In this document: in pieces, positions 35,801 to 46,690 of the stretch
Numbering within the stretch: the first letter of the stretch is position 1
How the letters are laid out: the number at the start of each line of letters is the position of its first letter
NCBI GenBank assembly: GCA_011037195.1
Contig: JAAEAF010001544.1
Coordinates: forward strand, 1-64,000
Length of the DNA: 64,000 nt
Direction of reading: 5' to 3'
Origin: Triatoma infestans
Taxonomy: Eukaryota > Arthropoda > Insecta > Hemiptera > Reduviidae
Notes under the pieces: model-generated
Seen by the model: the letters and a program-made list of their open reading frames with translations, nothing else
The model's database searches: none
What the model was told of the DNA's origin: nothing
Made by a program: the position numbers and the translations under genes

Positions 35801-36036
35801 CATACGATTTTATACACACAAAACTGGGAAAAACGTGGCTTTTCTTTCTATTTTCGTTTTATTAGTCCTATCGATTTCTAATTCTCGTCCAACGTTTCGA
35901 TGGTTACACTGTTTAGAATCAGTATTCTGTTGACTGAAGCCAAGTGAACGATGAATTAGAAGAACTAAAAACTAAATTAATCAGTAAAAGTTATTAGCGT
36001 GGTATCGATGAGTAATAAAAGTTAAAAATGATAAAA
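35801..36036. other. Non-coding gap with a GAAACGTTGG-type motif
   Basis: Minus-strand text at about 35890-35930 reads CTGATTCTAAACAGTGTAAC then CATCGAAACGTTGGACGAG, another relative of the GAAAC-ending motifs. No gene. Confidence 0.4.
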
Positions 36037-36037
36037 T

Positions 36038-36660
36038 AAATGCAATGAATGCAACTACACTTGTACAACATCTGGAACTTTGACAATGCTTACACGTGCA
36101 CATTTAGGCGAGAAGCCTTATAAATTTGATACCCGCATTTATAGTTGTGCACAAAAATGTAGTTTGAGTATGCATATGCGTACTCATTCCGGTGAGAAGC
36201 CATTTAAATGTCGTGAATGTATTTTTAGTTTTATGACATCCGGAAATTTGAAAGTCCATATGAAAATGCATATTGAAGAAAAGCCTTATAAATATAGAGA
36301 ATGCAATTATAGTTGTAAAACTTCTGCAAGGTTTAAAGAACATTTGCTTACTCATTCAGAAGAGAAGCCATAACTGTGGTAATTGCAATTATAGTAGCAG
36401 GCAAGTAAAATGCCAGAAATTACATATGAAAAACATTCTAGCGAAATCGCATATATATGTGGTGAATGTAATTACAATTATGCAACTTCTGAAAAATTGA
36501 ATGCACTCACACAGGATAAGAGAGCCACTTCTGAAAGTAGAATAAATTGAACGATAGAGGCACAAAATTTGAAGATCTGAAAACAAATATGAATACACAT
36601 TCAGGCGGGGAGAAAATAAATTCGGTTATTGTAATTTCACCTTATAACAGCTGTAGCTAA
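36038..36660 (+). pseudogene. Inverted C2H2 zinc-finger fragment, copy F
   Basis: Plus-strand counterpart of fingers 14-19 of the 571-aa gene, so opposite in orientation to copies D, E and G. Frame piece 36080-36373 has fingers with [21 protein letters not shown] and CNYSCKTSARFKEHLLTH; the first finger of the piece has lost its cysteines (KFDTRIYSC). The frame breaks at the EEKP linker (36373), then two more fingers and the 3' flank (GATCTGAAAACAAATATGAA) follow. The LTR element at 36663-38530 lies in its 3' flank and it resumes at 38590. Confidence 0.88.
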
Positions 36661-36662
36661 GC

Positions 36663-38530
36663 TGTAGTAGTTATGCGTTTAGAATGTGGCTGAGATGGGT
36701 TCCTAGTTAAAAAAAACAACTCTTGGAGGTTTGTTTTAAACAACGCATATTGATTTAATAAAGGTTAGTCTTGATAAAGACTGGTGGTGAGAAGAGTGGC
36801 GAATTCGGTACTCATCGGCAGCGTCTGCTCGGCTGGTGTGCATTGGTTTGTTACATCCTCCCGCTCATGTCTTGGAACATATCCTGGGTGGTCGTCCCCT
36901 TCTTCGAAGTCTCCGTATTGGCTGGTCCTTCTCTGGTTCTGCCTTTCCGCCAGGAAGCTGTCGGCTGTGATATGGCGTGAAGTTGGACACGTGATGCATG
37001 CCTAGCGGCGTCCGTGGGGTGCTTCCCTCTCCTTTTCACTAAACCGATGGGTTTTCCGGTCGCCATGAAACTGTCATTGCCTGTTAGCGAAGTCCAAAAT
37101 CATTCTAGCATCTTCTATGAAATCGACTCCCAACTTGTCTTGCTGTCATCGGCGTTTGGCAAAAAGGTGAAGGTGGTGGTGAACGATCTTCTCTCGAATC
37201 TCACCGGTGGCTAGGCCATCTAGTTCTGGTCTTTCACCCATCAGCCAGGGTGACTGTGGCTGTTATCGTGTCAAAAGGGCAACCCCGTTCTGTTAGTAGT
37301 TGCTCTAACTGGTGGCTTCCGATACTGATTCTGGCACCGGTGTCTAGACATCGTGGCCTCCATGTCCCTGTTAAAGCAGTAAGTGCACCTTACTGCTGCT
37401 GCCTTCTTCACAGTCGTTTGGCTCTTCATGGGGTGGCTGCCGTATTTCACACTCTTCCACTCGTTGAGCCTCGTGGACGAGCTGTTAGAAGGTACGGATG
37501 TCCTCCTTACGTATCCTTGCCTTCAGCCGTGGGTATGGTGCAGCATACACCATGTTCAGCTGCACATGAACCTGTAGTGGTGGATTCAGCTGCGCAATAA
37601 TGGCCCTCTTGGCGCAGATGAAATAGTCCGCCGTCGTCTTGCTGTCCTGGTGTGAGCCAAAGAATTCTAAGTATAGTTGGTCTTTCTGGGACCAAAGGCG
37701 TTCCTTAGCTCCTTCAGTGCTTCGCTCCATGAAGAAATAGACTCCTTTACACCAAGCTACCATGTCTCTGCTAGACCTGTCAACATCTGCGGAATACTAC
37801 TTCAGGCATTTTCGTCGCTTACCAGAGCTGCTTCTTTGTAGGTGGTTACTGCCACGAGGAATACTGCTAGATCCTCTATGGGTTTCCTCCATCCCATCAT
37901 TGGTCCTCCCAGCGGTCTTTTCGAGCCTTGAAGGATCCCGTCTACCAACTGCTGGAGCATCTCTTGCATAAACTGGATTGCCATCTTAGCCTTACTTCTG
38001 GTGTAGGTTACTCAGCTGTCCGCCAGTCTTTAGCCTTTGTTGAAGCTTCGAGCCCAACGTTCTGGGCGCCAGTTGTATAACAACTCAGCTGAACAAAAGC
38101 ACCCAATCAAGTAGTAGTTATGCGTTTAGAGTGTGGCTGAGATGGGTTCCTAGTTAAAGAAAAAAAAACACTTGGAGATTTGTTTTACGCAACGCACATT
38201 GATTTAATAAAGATTAGTCTTGACAAAGACTGGTGGTGATCCTCTTGAGGGAGAGAGCAACCTTAGTTTCTCCCAAGGTTGAAAACGTCCCTTTGAGGGA
38301 GAGGGAGAGTTCAGCTTATACCTAGTTCTTCCCGAGTATGTAGGATTGCTAGCGCACTAGGGCCGGCTGTCCTTGTCAAACTCGCTCGCGGCTGCTAGTG
38401 TGATTTTAGTGTGGTGGGGATGTAGGTTGTTTCTAGCCGCTGGTAAGAGTTAAGGGGGAGAAGTGTGGCGAATTCGGTACTCATCGGTAGCGACCGGCTC
38501 TGCTCGGCTGGCGTGCATTGGGTCGTTACA
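36663..38530 (-). mobile_element. LTR retrotransposon relic with gag remnant only
   Basis: Two related terminal blocks, 36663-36855 and 38111-38530, share GTAGTAGTTATGCGTTTAGA, GTGGCTGAGATGGGTTCCTA, GTGGCGAATTCGGTACTCAT and end ..GTTACA. Orientation is minus: the right block is the 5' LTR, followed by a primer-binding-site-like TGGCGCCCAGAACGTTGGGC at 38071-38052, then gag-like coding. The left block is the 3' LTR and lacks about 220 bases found in the right one. No protease, reverse transcriptase or integrase is present. The exact LTR ends are uncertain, since the 5' LTR may extend to about 38075, and I could not fix a target-site duplication. It is inserted in the 3' flank of zinc-finger copy F. 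Confidence 0.75.
36855..37984 (-). pseudogene. Gag-like remnant of the LTR element
   Basis: Minus-strand pieces in different frames: 37802-37984 (QFMQEMLQQLVDGI..), 37485-37763 (DQLYLEFFGSHQDSKTTADY, AKRAIIAQL, YPRLKARIRKEDIRTF), and basic, Gly/Ser-rich text at 36851-37066. The middle piece resembles the capsid region of Gypsy-type gag proteins. Stops and frame changes show it is dead. Confidence 0.55.
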
Positions 38531-38589
38531 GCTTGTAAATATCGAGACATTTAAAAAAAAAAACTCTTAGAAACTTGCAATTTCAAATG

Positions 38590-38840
38590 AGGCCTTGTTC
38601 AGTTGAAAAAAAAAAACAATAATATCCTGAACGCAAAATAGTTTTATAATATCCGGAATTTAAAAATATATATGCGTACCCATTCATATGAGAATTGATT
38701 TAAATATACTGATGGCAATCCTGTGGTTTGAAAAAGTCCTTTGAGATTATACTACGCCGTCGGATGATCATATAAATATGATGAATGCGATAGAGGAATT
38801 TGGACAACTACGTGAGAAAACATGTTGCAGACTTATATAA
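38590..38840 (+). pseudogene. 3' continuation of inverted zinc-finger copy F
   Basis: Plus-strand equivalent of the 3' remnant seen at 31500-31745 and 42600-42810: CCTTGTTCAGTTGAAAA, ATAATATCCGGAA.TTTAAAA, GACTACGCCGTCGGATGATC-like text, then the AATAAAATATAATATTACTC end. Confirms that the LTR element split copy F. Confidence 0.75.
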
Positions 38841-41340
38841 GTCTTCATTCAGTCTAATAAAATATAATATTACTCACAAATCCTCTAAGCCTTATTTAGT
38901 AGCGATGTATCTAAATTAATAATTTACAATTAGTATAGTATCTTTCTTTGATTTTTTTTTTTACTAGAATCTAATTTATTTGAATTATTTACTCAATCAT
39001 CCCAGACCCCGGTAATAAAATAAACGGAATGTAGTATATGCGATTACAGTAGTGGAAATAATTCCGATTTTCTTCAAACTCGGAATTGATAGCACATATT
39101 TATCTTCATTCATCTTAAAGGCCATGTAAATGCAATTACAGTTTTTTTACATGGTATCAATTGAGGAGGAATTTAATGGGTGCGATTTTTTTCAATGGAG
39201 TGGCACGAATTTTTTACATCTTAAGAGATTTTGGGAAATGAAAGATTGAAGTGCTGGAAGGATAAACTTGCTAACCTTTGATCAGGGACTGTTTGAAGAG
39301 GAAATGATGGGACGGAGAGGAGATAGAAATTTGTGGATTTCAACAATGGTTGCCGAAACGTCGGGTTTGAATAAAAAAAACTTAAAAATTTTTGTTTATT
39401 CTCCCTGGAAAATGCCCGGCTGATAAGTCGACAATTATATAATCAGATGTTTTTAAATAGTTGTATGAATTTTGTAGCGTTAAATTTGTAATGATATACG
39501 ATATTGATTCAGTGTAATCACCTCTATTGCTTGCCTAGGTAGGTACTTATTCCAACGCTAACGCTATATTTATGTTAGAGCTAATGAGTAAAATTTGAAG
39601 TTTAAAGACAAATACCTAAATAACATAAATATGACATCAACTTTCTGGTGATGGACAAAAATAGTAAGGTAGTTTCAGGATTTTGCCCGAAACCTTCGGT
39701 CCGGATATGATGGTGGTACCTAAATGGACGTCATAGCCCTTTTTGCGTTTTTGCTATTTTTGAAAAGTTTCTTTTTCTTCACACACTCAAACATAAAAAC
39801 ATACATAGTAAGAGGAAGTATTGCCATCGTGCCAAATTTTCTCTGAACTGATTTCTTTATAATAGTTGTGCGCATTTGGCGCGTCCAACAAATTTGATGT
39901 TATATGCAGTTGGGTCTTTGGTACACTCTACAAGGCCAGGTTATAATCTCTTCTCTATCTACTATGGTTAGTAGGTAGGTACTTACCTCTCTACATTTAT
40001 GTTGGCTCAAATATGTAAAATTTGCGTTTGAAGTAAATTTGTCACTTTGTATAAAATTTGACTATCAGGGTAAGAGAAATTCGTATGAATGTTTCACACC
40101 AGATTTTCTTTTTCCCCTTATCAATAATAACATTCTCATTTATATCACTGTCTGATATGTGTTGATGATTAAAATTTACAATAGTTTGTTGCTTTTTTAT
40201 TTGTTGGCTGCATTTTATTTGTTACTGGCTGCAAAATCTGGTTCAATTACTCATAACCCTATTAAAATTTACTTATATTTAAGGAAATATATATTCATTC
40301 ATTTACTACATTATCCTTTGTAACATAACTTATTCTGTGATTAGGAAGCGCATTATTTCACCCAGTTAAACTCAAATATTAAAAAAACGACTTTTTTGGA
40401 GGAAAGCATAACCACCCCCACCCTTAAACACCCGCTTAAATGAACTTTCTCGAAAGAAGTTTCAGACAAAGTGATATGGCTCTGCATATATAGATAGTAT
40501 ACAAAGTTTATGAAACCCGTCGGTGTTTTCATAGAGAAAATGGCAGAAATCTGAAATACAGATTGGTCTCCGGGCCACCGATTTTCTTCAAACTCGGAAT
40601 TTTGGCAACATATGCAATTCTGATTATTACTATATGGATGATAGAATCGTACAATAAATTAAAACAGCACTTTTGAAGGAAAGCATAACCCTGCCCATGA
40701 TACTCTGTAACCCCCCTTATATCAATTTTCCCGCAGAAATGACTGAAATAAAGGTTTTAACCATTTAATTAAAGGTGTATGTGTAGTTAATAAAGGTTCA
40801 AAGAAAATCGGTGGAGATTTTCGAGGAAACACTGAAAAAACATTCAGTAAAGTGGTACTTCCGGTTGACCATTTTGACCAGAACCTTATTGTCAGAACCC
40901 TATCATCAAGTTTGGACATTCTGTGATTTTCGCTGTTTCAGTTATGCTCTCACACACACACACTTCTCCAAAAACTACTTTTTCGCATATATCCGGTAAA
41001 AACTTGATATCGAAAAACTCACACGATCGCCATACTTCTTCTAGGAGAAAGAGAAAATAATAAATTTAACATTAAACTGCAGAAAAAGACAAATTTTATT
41101 AAATCTCTAATATAATACAATTATTTTTCTAATTACTACTAAAAAATATAATAATATAAAACCATAGATTAAAAAAAAAAAAACTAAATTATTTGTATTA
41201 TTGACAACACTTACATTTTAAACTTTAGATTTAAAATTACACAATTTTACAAATTTTATTTACAAAGCGTAAAGTAGGAAATATCTAATAAACCTTGTAC
41301 AACTTACTACAATTTATGAAAGTTAATTCTGTTTATTTCA
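38841..41340. other. Non-coding region with dispersed-repeat pieces
   Basis: No gene is supported over about 2.5 kb. Visible items: a GCCGAAACGTCGGGTTTGAA motif at 39352 followed by an A-rich tail (39371-39392), and pieces of the high-copy repeat near 39730-39850 and 40540-41060 (CCGATTTTCTTCAAACTCGG, TACTTCCGGTTGACC). Confidence 0.5.
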
Positions 41341-41375
41341 ATAAAAAATGGCGGAGGGGGGGGGGGGGCAAATTT
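41341..41375 (+). repeat. Run of 13 consecutive G
   Basis: GGCGGA is followed by an uninterrupted G run ending in CAAATTT at about 41370. Simple-sequence DNA; its length may be affected by sequencing. Confidence 0.7.
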
Positions 41376-41679
41376 AGAAGTGTTGATGATGGTAAGCTTT
41401 TGCATACATCTAGAGATTTATAAAGCGTCGCCATTAATTGAGTTCCGCATTAAGGCAATTATAAAGAAACCCACCAAAGTAAAAAAAAGTTTAGCAGACG
41501 GCCTTTACCAAGATCACTGCACCAACCACAATGCTTTTTTGGTTGAAGCTGTATTAGACTGGACAAAATCGAATTCCAACGGGTACATTGGGTGGAATAC
41601 AAAATAATTAAAAATGGTAATAAATTTAGATCTTGATAAAAATAAAAGATAAAAAAAATCTAGTTATGTTTTCAAGAAA
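41376..41679. other. Non-coding gap
   Basis: An open frame at 41380-41607 on the plus strand has no recognisable domain, and its first codons lie beside a simple repeat; I do not call it a gene. Confidence 0.4.
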
Positions 41680-42345
41680 TGAGAAAGTTCAACGAACTTT
41701 TACTATTAAGAATGTCTTGCACATAATTACTATGTCTATAGGGGAATAAAGTGAGAGAGGTGAGAAAGAGATGCGTCAGTTGGAAGGCAAGTGAGGCAGC
41801 GAAAGATTAGAAAAGAGCGATTTGTGGGTAAACAGCTCCCGTTGAATATTCTTTATAGCGTCTGAATCTGAATGTGAACCATTTTTGTAGTGTATAACGC
41901 CATTCACAATAACGACAGAATGATATAGACCATATATACTGTAAATGCATTCACAAATATATTCAATTCAATTATTTATTTAATGCACAAAAGAAAATAA
42001 CGTTTTTATGGCAATAAATAGAGTTCATATCAGATACAAGATTTCATCATAGCATTGAATATCCATACTCATTCATCTGGAAGGCCTGATTGCAATTACA
42101 GTTTTTAATAATTCAGCAATTCAAATATATATAAATGAATGAATATGCATATCAATTGTGGCTATTGTGCTCTACACTTACATATACTACATTCCGTTTA
42201 TTTTTCAACAAGGTCTGAAATTTGTGGATAAGAAATTAAAAATACTAACTAAATAAGAATAAAATGAATACTAATTGTAAAATTGTTAATCTAGATAAAA
42301 CATACTAAATTAGACGTAAGGTTTATATTTAGACGTAAGATAGAA
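41680..42345. repeat. Duplicated 3' flank, copy G
   Basis: 41680-41890 matches 30880-31090 closely, and 42060-42200 contains worn minus-strand finger text equivalent to 31170-31330. Part of the E/G duplication. Confidence 0.7.
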
Positions 42346-42990
42346 TTATATTTTATTAGGCTGAATGAAGACTGATATAACACTCTGCAACATGTTTTCT
42401 CATATGAATGTAAACAATATTTATGTTTGGCTGTTGTTAATTAAACGAGCTAAAAAATTAGTTGGCTGGGGCCAAAGAAGAAACTTTTTATTTTTTAAAA
42501 CCAAAGGCGTCCGAAACGTCGAATAAACTTTATAAAAAATAAAAAGTTTCTTCTTTGGCCCCAGCCAACTAATTTTTTAGCTTGTTTTCTCATATAGTTT
42601 TTCAAAATTCTTCTATCGTACAAATGTAATCGAATTAGTCATATTTATATGATCATCTGACGGCGTAGTATATTCTTAAAGGACTTTTCCAAACCAATGG
42701 GTTTTGGGTACGTGTTTGTATTTTATGATTTCCGGATATTATAAAACTATAATTGCGTTCAGAACATTAATGGTTTTTTCAACTGAACAGGTCTTATTTG
42801 TAAATTCAACCTTTCATATGCTATACAAGGGTGATTGCATTTATTGTAATTAATTAGATATATAGTTTCTATCTACTTTTTTTTTAACGTCCCGATTTTT
42901 ACAGATAAAATCACAATAACTAAATTTATTTTCTCCCAACCTAAATGTTCATATTTGTTTTCAGATCTTCAAATTTTGTGCTACTATCAT
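42346..42990 (-). pseudogene. 3' zinc-finger remnants downstream of the intact gene
   Basis: Counterpart of 31490-31745 and 38590-38830, split here by the fold-back insertion at 42406-42582. It continues with the 3' flank of the intact gene (GATCTGAAAACAAATATGAA on the minus strand near 42960). These are old array remnants beyond the present stop codon. Confidence 0.65.
42406..42582. mobile_element. 177-bp fold-back element with 13-bp target-site duplication
   Basis: TGTTTTCTCATAT is duplicated at 42393-42405 and 42583-42595; the paralogues at 31515 and 38820 have a single copy and no insert, so this is a filled site beside two empty ones. The insert has inverted arms of about 48 bases (42449-42496 and 42534-42581; AGTTGGCTGGGGCCAAAGAA and its complement). 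It carries GGCGTCCGAAACGTCGAATA in its centre, and 43 bases at its left end are unpaired. No coding. The 13-bp duplication is LINE- or Penelope-like rather than the 2-9 bp usual for DNA transposons. Confidence 0.9.
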
Positions 42991-43015
42991 TAAATTTATT
43001 CCACTTATATAGCCC

Positions 43016-44731
43016 TTATCCTGAATGTGTATCCATGTGTGCATTTAAACTTTCAGAAGTTGCACAATTGTAATTACATTCACCACGTTGATATGAGTTT
43101 TCATTAGAATGTTTTTTCATATGTAATTTCAGATATCTTAATTGTCTGCAACTATAACTGCAATTACTACACTTATATGGCTTCTCTTCTGAATGAGTAC
43201 GCAAATGTTCTTTTAATCTTGCGGCTGTTTTACAACTATAATTGCATTCTCTACATTTATAAGGCTTTTCTCCAGTATGCATTTTCATATGAACTTTCAA
43301 ATTTCCGGATGTCATAAAACTTAAATTGCATTCACTACATTTAAATGGCTTCTCACCGGAATGAGTACGCATATGCACATTCAAACTACCTTTTTGTGAA
43401 CAACTGTAACTGCAGGCATCACATTTATATGGCTTCTCGCCTGAATGCGTACGTGCATGCGCTGTCAAAGTTCCAGATGTTGTACAAGTGTAGTTGCAAT
43501 CATTGCATTTATATGGCTTCTCACCAGTATGTATTCTCATATGGCTTTTCAAGTTTCCGGATGTCATAAAACTAAAACTGCATTCACTACATTTAAATGG
43601 CTTCTCACCGGAATGAATTCGCATATGTGTGTACAGAGATCCAAATAGTGCACAAGTGTAATTGCATTCACTACATTTATATGGTTTTTCGCCTGAATGA
43701 GTACGCATGTGTAATTTTAAACTATAAGACCTTATACAACTGAAATTGCATTCACCACATTTATATGGCTTTTCTCCAGTGTGGATTTTCATATGACTTT
43801 TCAAATAGCTGAATTTTTTAAAACTGTAATTGCACTCATTACATTTATATGGCTTCTCGGTTGAATGAATATGCATATGTGCTAACAATTGTGGGTATTG
43901 TGCACTACTGTAATTGCAAGCACTACATTTGTATGGCTTCTCGCCTGAATGAGTACGCATGTGTAGTTTTAAACTATAAGACCTTGTACATCTGTAATTG
44001 CATTCAACACATTTATAAGGCTTTTCTCCAGAGTGAATTCTTATATGACTTCTTAAATTGCTTAACTGCTTAAAACTGTCATTGCATTCACTGCACTTGT
44101 ATGGCCTTTCGGATGAATGAGTGCGCATATGTGCCCTTAAATGTGTGCTTTGTGCACTACTGTAATTGCATTCACTACATTTGTAAGGCTTTTCTCCTGA
44201 ATGTGAACGCAAATGTGCTTTGAATCCTCCGAATGTTTTACAACTGTAATTGCATTCTCCACATTTATACGGTCTTTCACCAGTATGTATCCTTAGATGG
44301 ACTCTCAATGTTCCAGAAGATGCGCAACTGTAATTGCATTCGGTGCATTTATAAGGCTTCTCGTTTGAATGACCACGAATATGTATTTTAAGATGTCCGG
44401 AGTATGGACTGCTGTAATTACATTCATTACATTTATGAGGCTTGTCGCCTGAATGAGTACGCATATGTTCTTTTAATCTTCCAGACTTTCTACAACTGTA
44501 ATTGCATTCAACGCACTGAAAAGGCTTTTCGCCAGTGTGTATTCTTAGATGAATTTTCAAAGCTCCGGGTGTTTTACAACTGTAATCGCATTCACTACAT
44601 TCATAGGGTTTCTCTGTTTGACTAGTGGGCACAGTATGTATCTCCCTCACGTTTTCTTCTTCTTGAAATCTTGCATTATTTTCCGATTGGTTCTCTTCTT
44701 TCGGTGTCTTTATATCGACTTGCGACTCCAT
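43016..44731 (-). CDS. C2H2 zinc-finger protein, intact 571-aa array
   Basis: Uninterrupted frame from ATG at 44731 ([19 protein letters not shown]) to TAA at 43016. A 43-residue acidic leader without any known effector domain (no ZAD, BTB or KRAB seen) is followed by 18 tandem C-x2-C-x12-H-x3-H fingers with T/SGEKPYKC linkers and a 19th that lacks its first Cys (QRGECNYNC). The frame stops directly after HSG. In most fingers the core Phe is replaced by Cys (CNYSC) with a Tyr two residues after the second Cys, the layout seen in CTCF/ZFY/REST-like fingers. Helix positions vary between fingers, as expected for a DNA-binding array. The start is supported by a 3' splice site (ATAG, AG at 44738-44737) six bases upstream, conserved in copies B, D and E. 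Likely nuclear DNA-binding; target unknown. Confidence 0.92.
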   Translation of the reverse strand: MESQVDIKTPKEENQSENNARFQEEENVREIHTVPTSQTEKPYECSECDYSCKTPGALKIHLRIHTGEKPFQCVECNYSCRKSGRLKEHMRTHSGDKPHKCNECNYSSPYSGHLKIHIRGHSNEKPYKCTECNYSCASSGTLRVHLRIHTGERPYKCGECNYSCKTFGGFKAHLRSHSGEKPYKCSECNYSSAQSTHLRAHMRTHSSERPYKCSECNDSFKQLSNLRSHIRIHSGEKPYKCVECNYRCTRSYSLKLHMRTHSGEKPYKCSACNYSSAQYPQLLAHMHIHSTEKPYKCNECNYSFKKFSYLKSHMKIHTGEKPYKCGECNFSCIRSYSLKLHMRTHSGEKPYKCSECNYTCALFGSLYTHMRIHSGEKPFKCSECSFSFMTSGNLKSHMRIHTGEKPYKCNDCNYTCTTSGTLTAHARTHSGEKPYKCDACSYSCSQKGSLNVHMRTHSGEKPFKCSECNLSFMTSGNLKVHMKMHTGEKPYKCRECNYSCKTAARLKEHLRTHSEEKPYKCSNCSYSCRQLRYLKLHMKKHSNENSYQRGECNYNCATSESLNAHMDTHSG

Positions 44732-44736
44732 CTCCC

Positions 44737-45035
44737 CTATATTATATTGTGTGTTTAATAAGTTTATAATTATTATGAATATTTTGTAACAATTGTGAAT
44801 GTTTTTATATTAATTAATTATTTTAACTAGATTTCGTATATTACTATATAATCTTAGATATTGTCAAAGAACCATCACCCATTTAAGGTTTATTATATAG
44901 TATTTAATAGTATCTAAACATTTTAAATGATTTATATTATTTCACTTTGAATTTATTCAACTTATTTTTTTTTCTTAATTAAATTAAAATATATTATCTG
45001 ATCTGCTTTCAGCTTGTTAATTCTTAAAGCTGAGC
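44737..45035 (-). other. Upstream intron/exon region of the intact gene
   Basis: The acceptor AG (44738-44737) is present. At the position of the family donor, where copies B and D have AAATTGTAAGTGAA, this copy reads AAATTCAAAGTGAA (44954-44941), so GTAAGT has become CAAAGT. Weak exon-like similarity to copies B-D continues to about 45030 (AAAGCAGATCAGATAATAT). The intact reading frame therefore seems to lack the ancestral donor; another donor or promoter would be needed. Confidence 0.5.
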
Positions 45036-45740
45036 GGAATGATAATGTGGAAATTGCTGGAATGCGATGATATGTTATTCGAAAGAAAAAAAAATATCTG
45101 TAAACAAAATATTATAATCTAGTTTTTGATTTACGATCCTATTTCTGTATAAATTAGTCTTATGTAAATAGCGACTCTGCCTGTGTGAATGCAGCAACGG
45201 GAGGGTGCGCCAGAGGAGGATAATCACCTGCAAACGATTTCACACCATCTGTTGAATGGGTCTTCGTTTATCTTCCTTCTAAATTAATTAATTTCAATGG
45301 GGTGTGCTGGGATCACTAGAAATAATAAACAAATCATTAGTCAGATATATCAAATAAATTTTGCAAGGAGGATACAAAATTAGAAGAAAAAATCAAAGTT
45401 CTATGGTTTCCAAACTAAACATTTACTATGGTGTGCAACATTTACAAAACTTGTGTTGTTTGTACATTTATGATCAGTTGATTGTAACTATGCAGGGCAT
45501 ATGCGTATACCATGTATCAAGACTTACATATTACAAAAATAAAAATACACAAAAATATCTTATGATGTTTGTTGTTTTTTGGAGATATATCTACCTTATG
45601 TTAGCAGATCATTATTTAAAATCACATGGAACATACTTTTTTTCTTTTTTTTTATTGGCATTGGCAATAGCCCATACAGCCAGCCCACTAACATTATTAT
45701 ATTTAGGAAGGAAAAAAAATTATATTTTAATTTTTATTAT
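45036..45740. other. Non-coding gap
   Basis: A plus-strand open frame at 45361-45831 is Lys/Tyr/Phe-rich, AT-driven and overlaps the antisense of a LINE remnant; no gene is supported. Confidence 0.4.
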
Positions 45741-45744
45741 GCCT

Positions 45745-46690
45745 CTAAAAGTCTACTATTCCATTGTACATTTCCCTGAACACAGTTTTTTTAATAATCA
45801 TTTTGTAGTTAAATGGGGATGGTATGTATAGTGTTATATTTTCTACTAGTTTATTTCTGTCCTCGTCGTATTTAGGGCAAACCATAATTATGAGTTCGAG
45901 GGTCTCTGTGTCACCGCAGAGATGGCACATTTTGGAGAATTTACCATTGCAATTTTAGTAAGATATTACTAAGATATTACGCATATAATGCGGCATTTTC
46001 TTTTAGTTATAGCCTCACTTGTAAACCAGGGTTTATTTCCGACCTTGGGGTTTATGGTTTTATAGAATTTACCTCTTCCGTCGTTTTTGTGTACTTTCTT
46101 TGCCAAGTTGCTAAGGCTTTCGTCTTTATAGCAGACAGAACGTCTGTATAAGGTAAACACAGATGGAGGTATGTACCTTCTGTTATGGCTCGTGTTGCCA
46201 GTTGCTCGGCTATCTCGTTATCCTTAATACCTACATGTGATTTGATCCATGCGAACTCCACATTATTTCCCTTTTGCTTCATTTTAGACCATTGCCTGAT
46301 TATTGATTTATTACATTATTTATTTTAGACTGAAAATTTTTCATACTTTGTAAAGCGCTTAGACTATCAACCATTAAAATTACTTGACCAACATTTTCTC
46401 TTTCCAGGTAAAGAAGAGTTCGTATTATAGCAGTCATTTCACAAGAATAGATAAGAGGCTAAATTCGGTAATTTATACATTATCTCAGTTCCTTTTTGCG
46501 GGTCATATATGGAACATCCGCATTTATCGTCTATCAAGGATCCATCCGTATATAACAAGTAACTGTTTAGCAAGATCTGTTCTGTACAGTATGTTTCATA
46601 CTTTTTAAAATCAGTCATCCTATGAATATGAATTTCTAGATCCAAAACGTACTCGTTTTTATACATCTCCAGTTTGTTACTATGATTTAT
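45745..46690 (-). pseudogene. LINE remnant: RNase H and C-terminal zinc-knuckle region
   Basis: Minus-strand pieces in order: SYLLYTDGSLIDDKCGCSIY (46439-46666; first RNase H Asp), VILMVDSLSAL (frame-shifted near 46360), VEFAWIKSHVGIKDNEIAEQ (46052-46282; catalytic His region), KVGNKPWF, and CHLCGDTETLELIIMVCPKY (45745-45930; C-x2-C...C, the C-terminal cysteine motif of Jockey/I-type ORF2). Frameshifts and stops throughout. Everything 5' of RNase H is missing. No target-site duplication found. Confidence 0.85.

Noticed and set aside
36647..38532. ACAGC as a 5-bp target-site duplication of the LTR element
   Set aside because: ACAGC occurs at 36647-36651 and 38528-38532, but using it would put the element ends outside or inside the shared LTR text, so the match may be chance.
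41380..41607. Small plus-strand gene
   Set aside because: No domain; it starts beside a G-run and no paralogous flank keeps the frame.
43016..44731. 84-bp periodic repeats resembling a CRISPR-like array
   Set aside because: The period is that of one C2H2 finger (28 codons), the frame is open throughout, and the 'spacers' are the variable helix positions.
45361..45831. 156-codon plus-strand open frame
   Set aside because: AT-driven Lys/Tyr/Phe composition, no domain, and overlap with the antisense of a LINE remnant.
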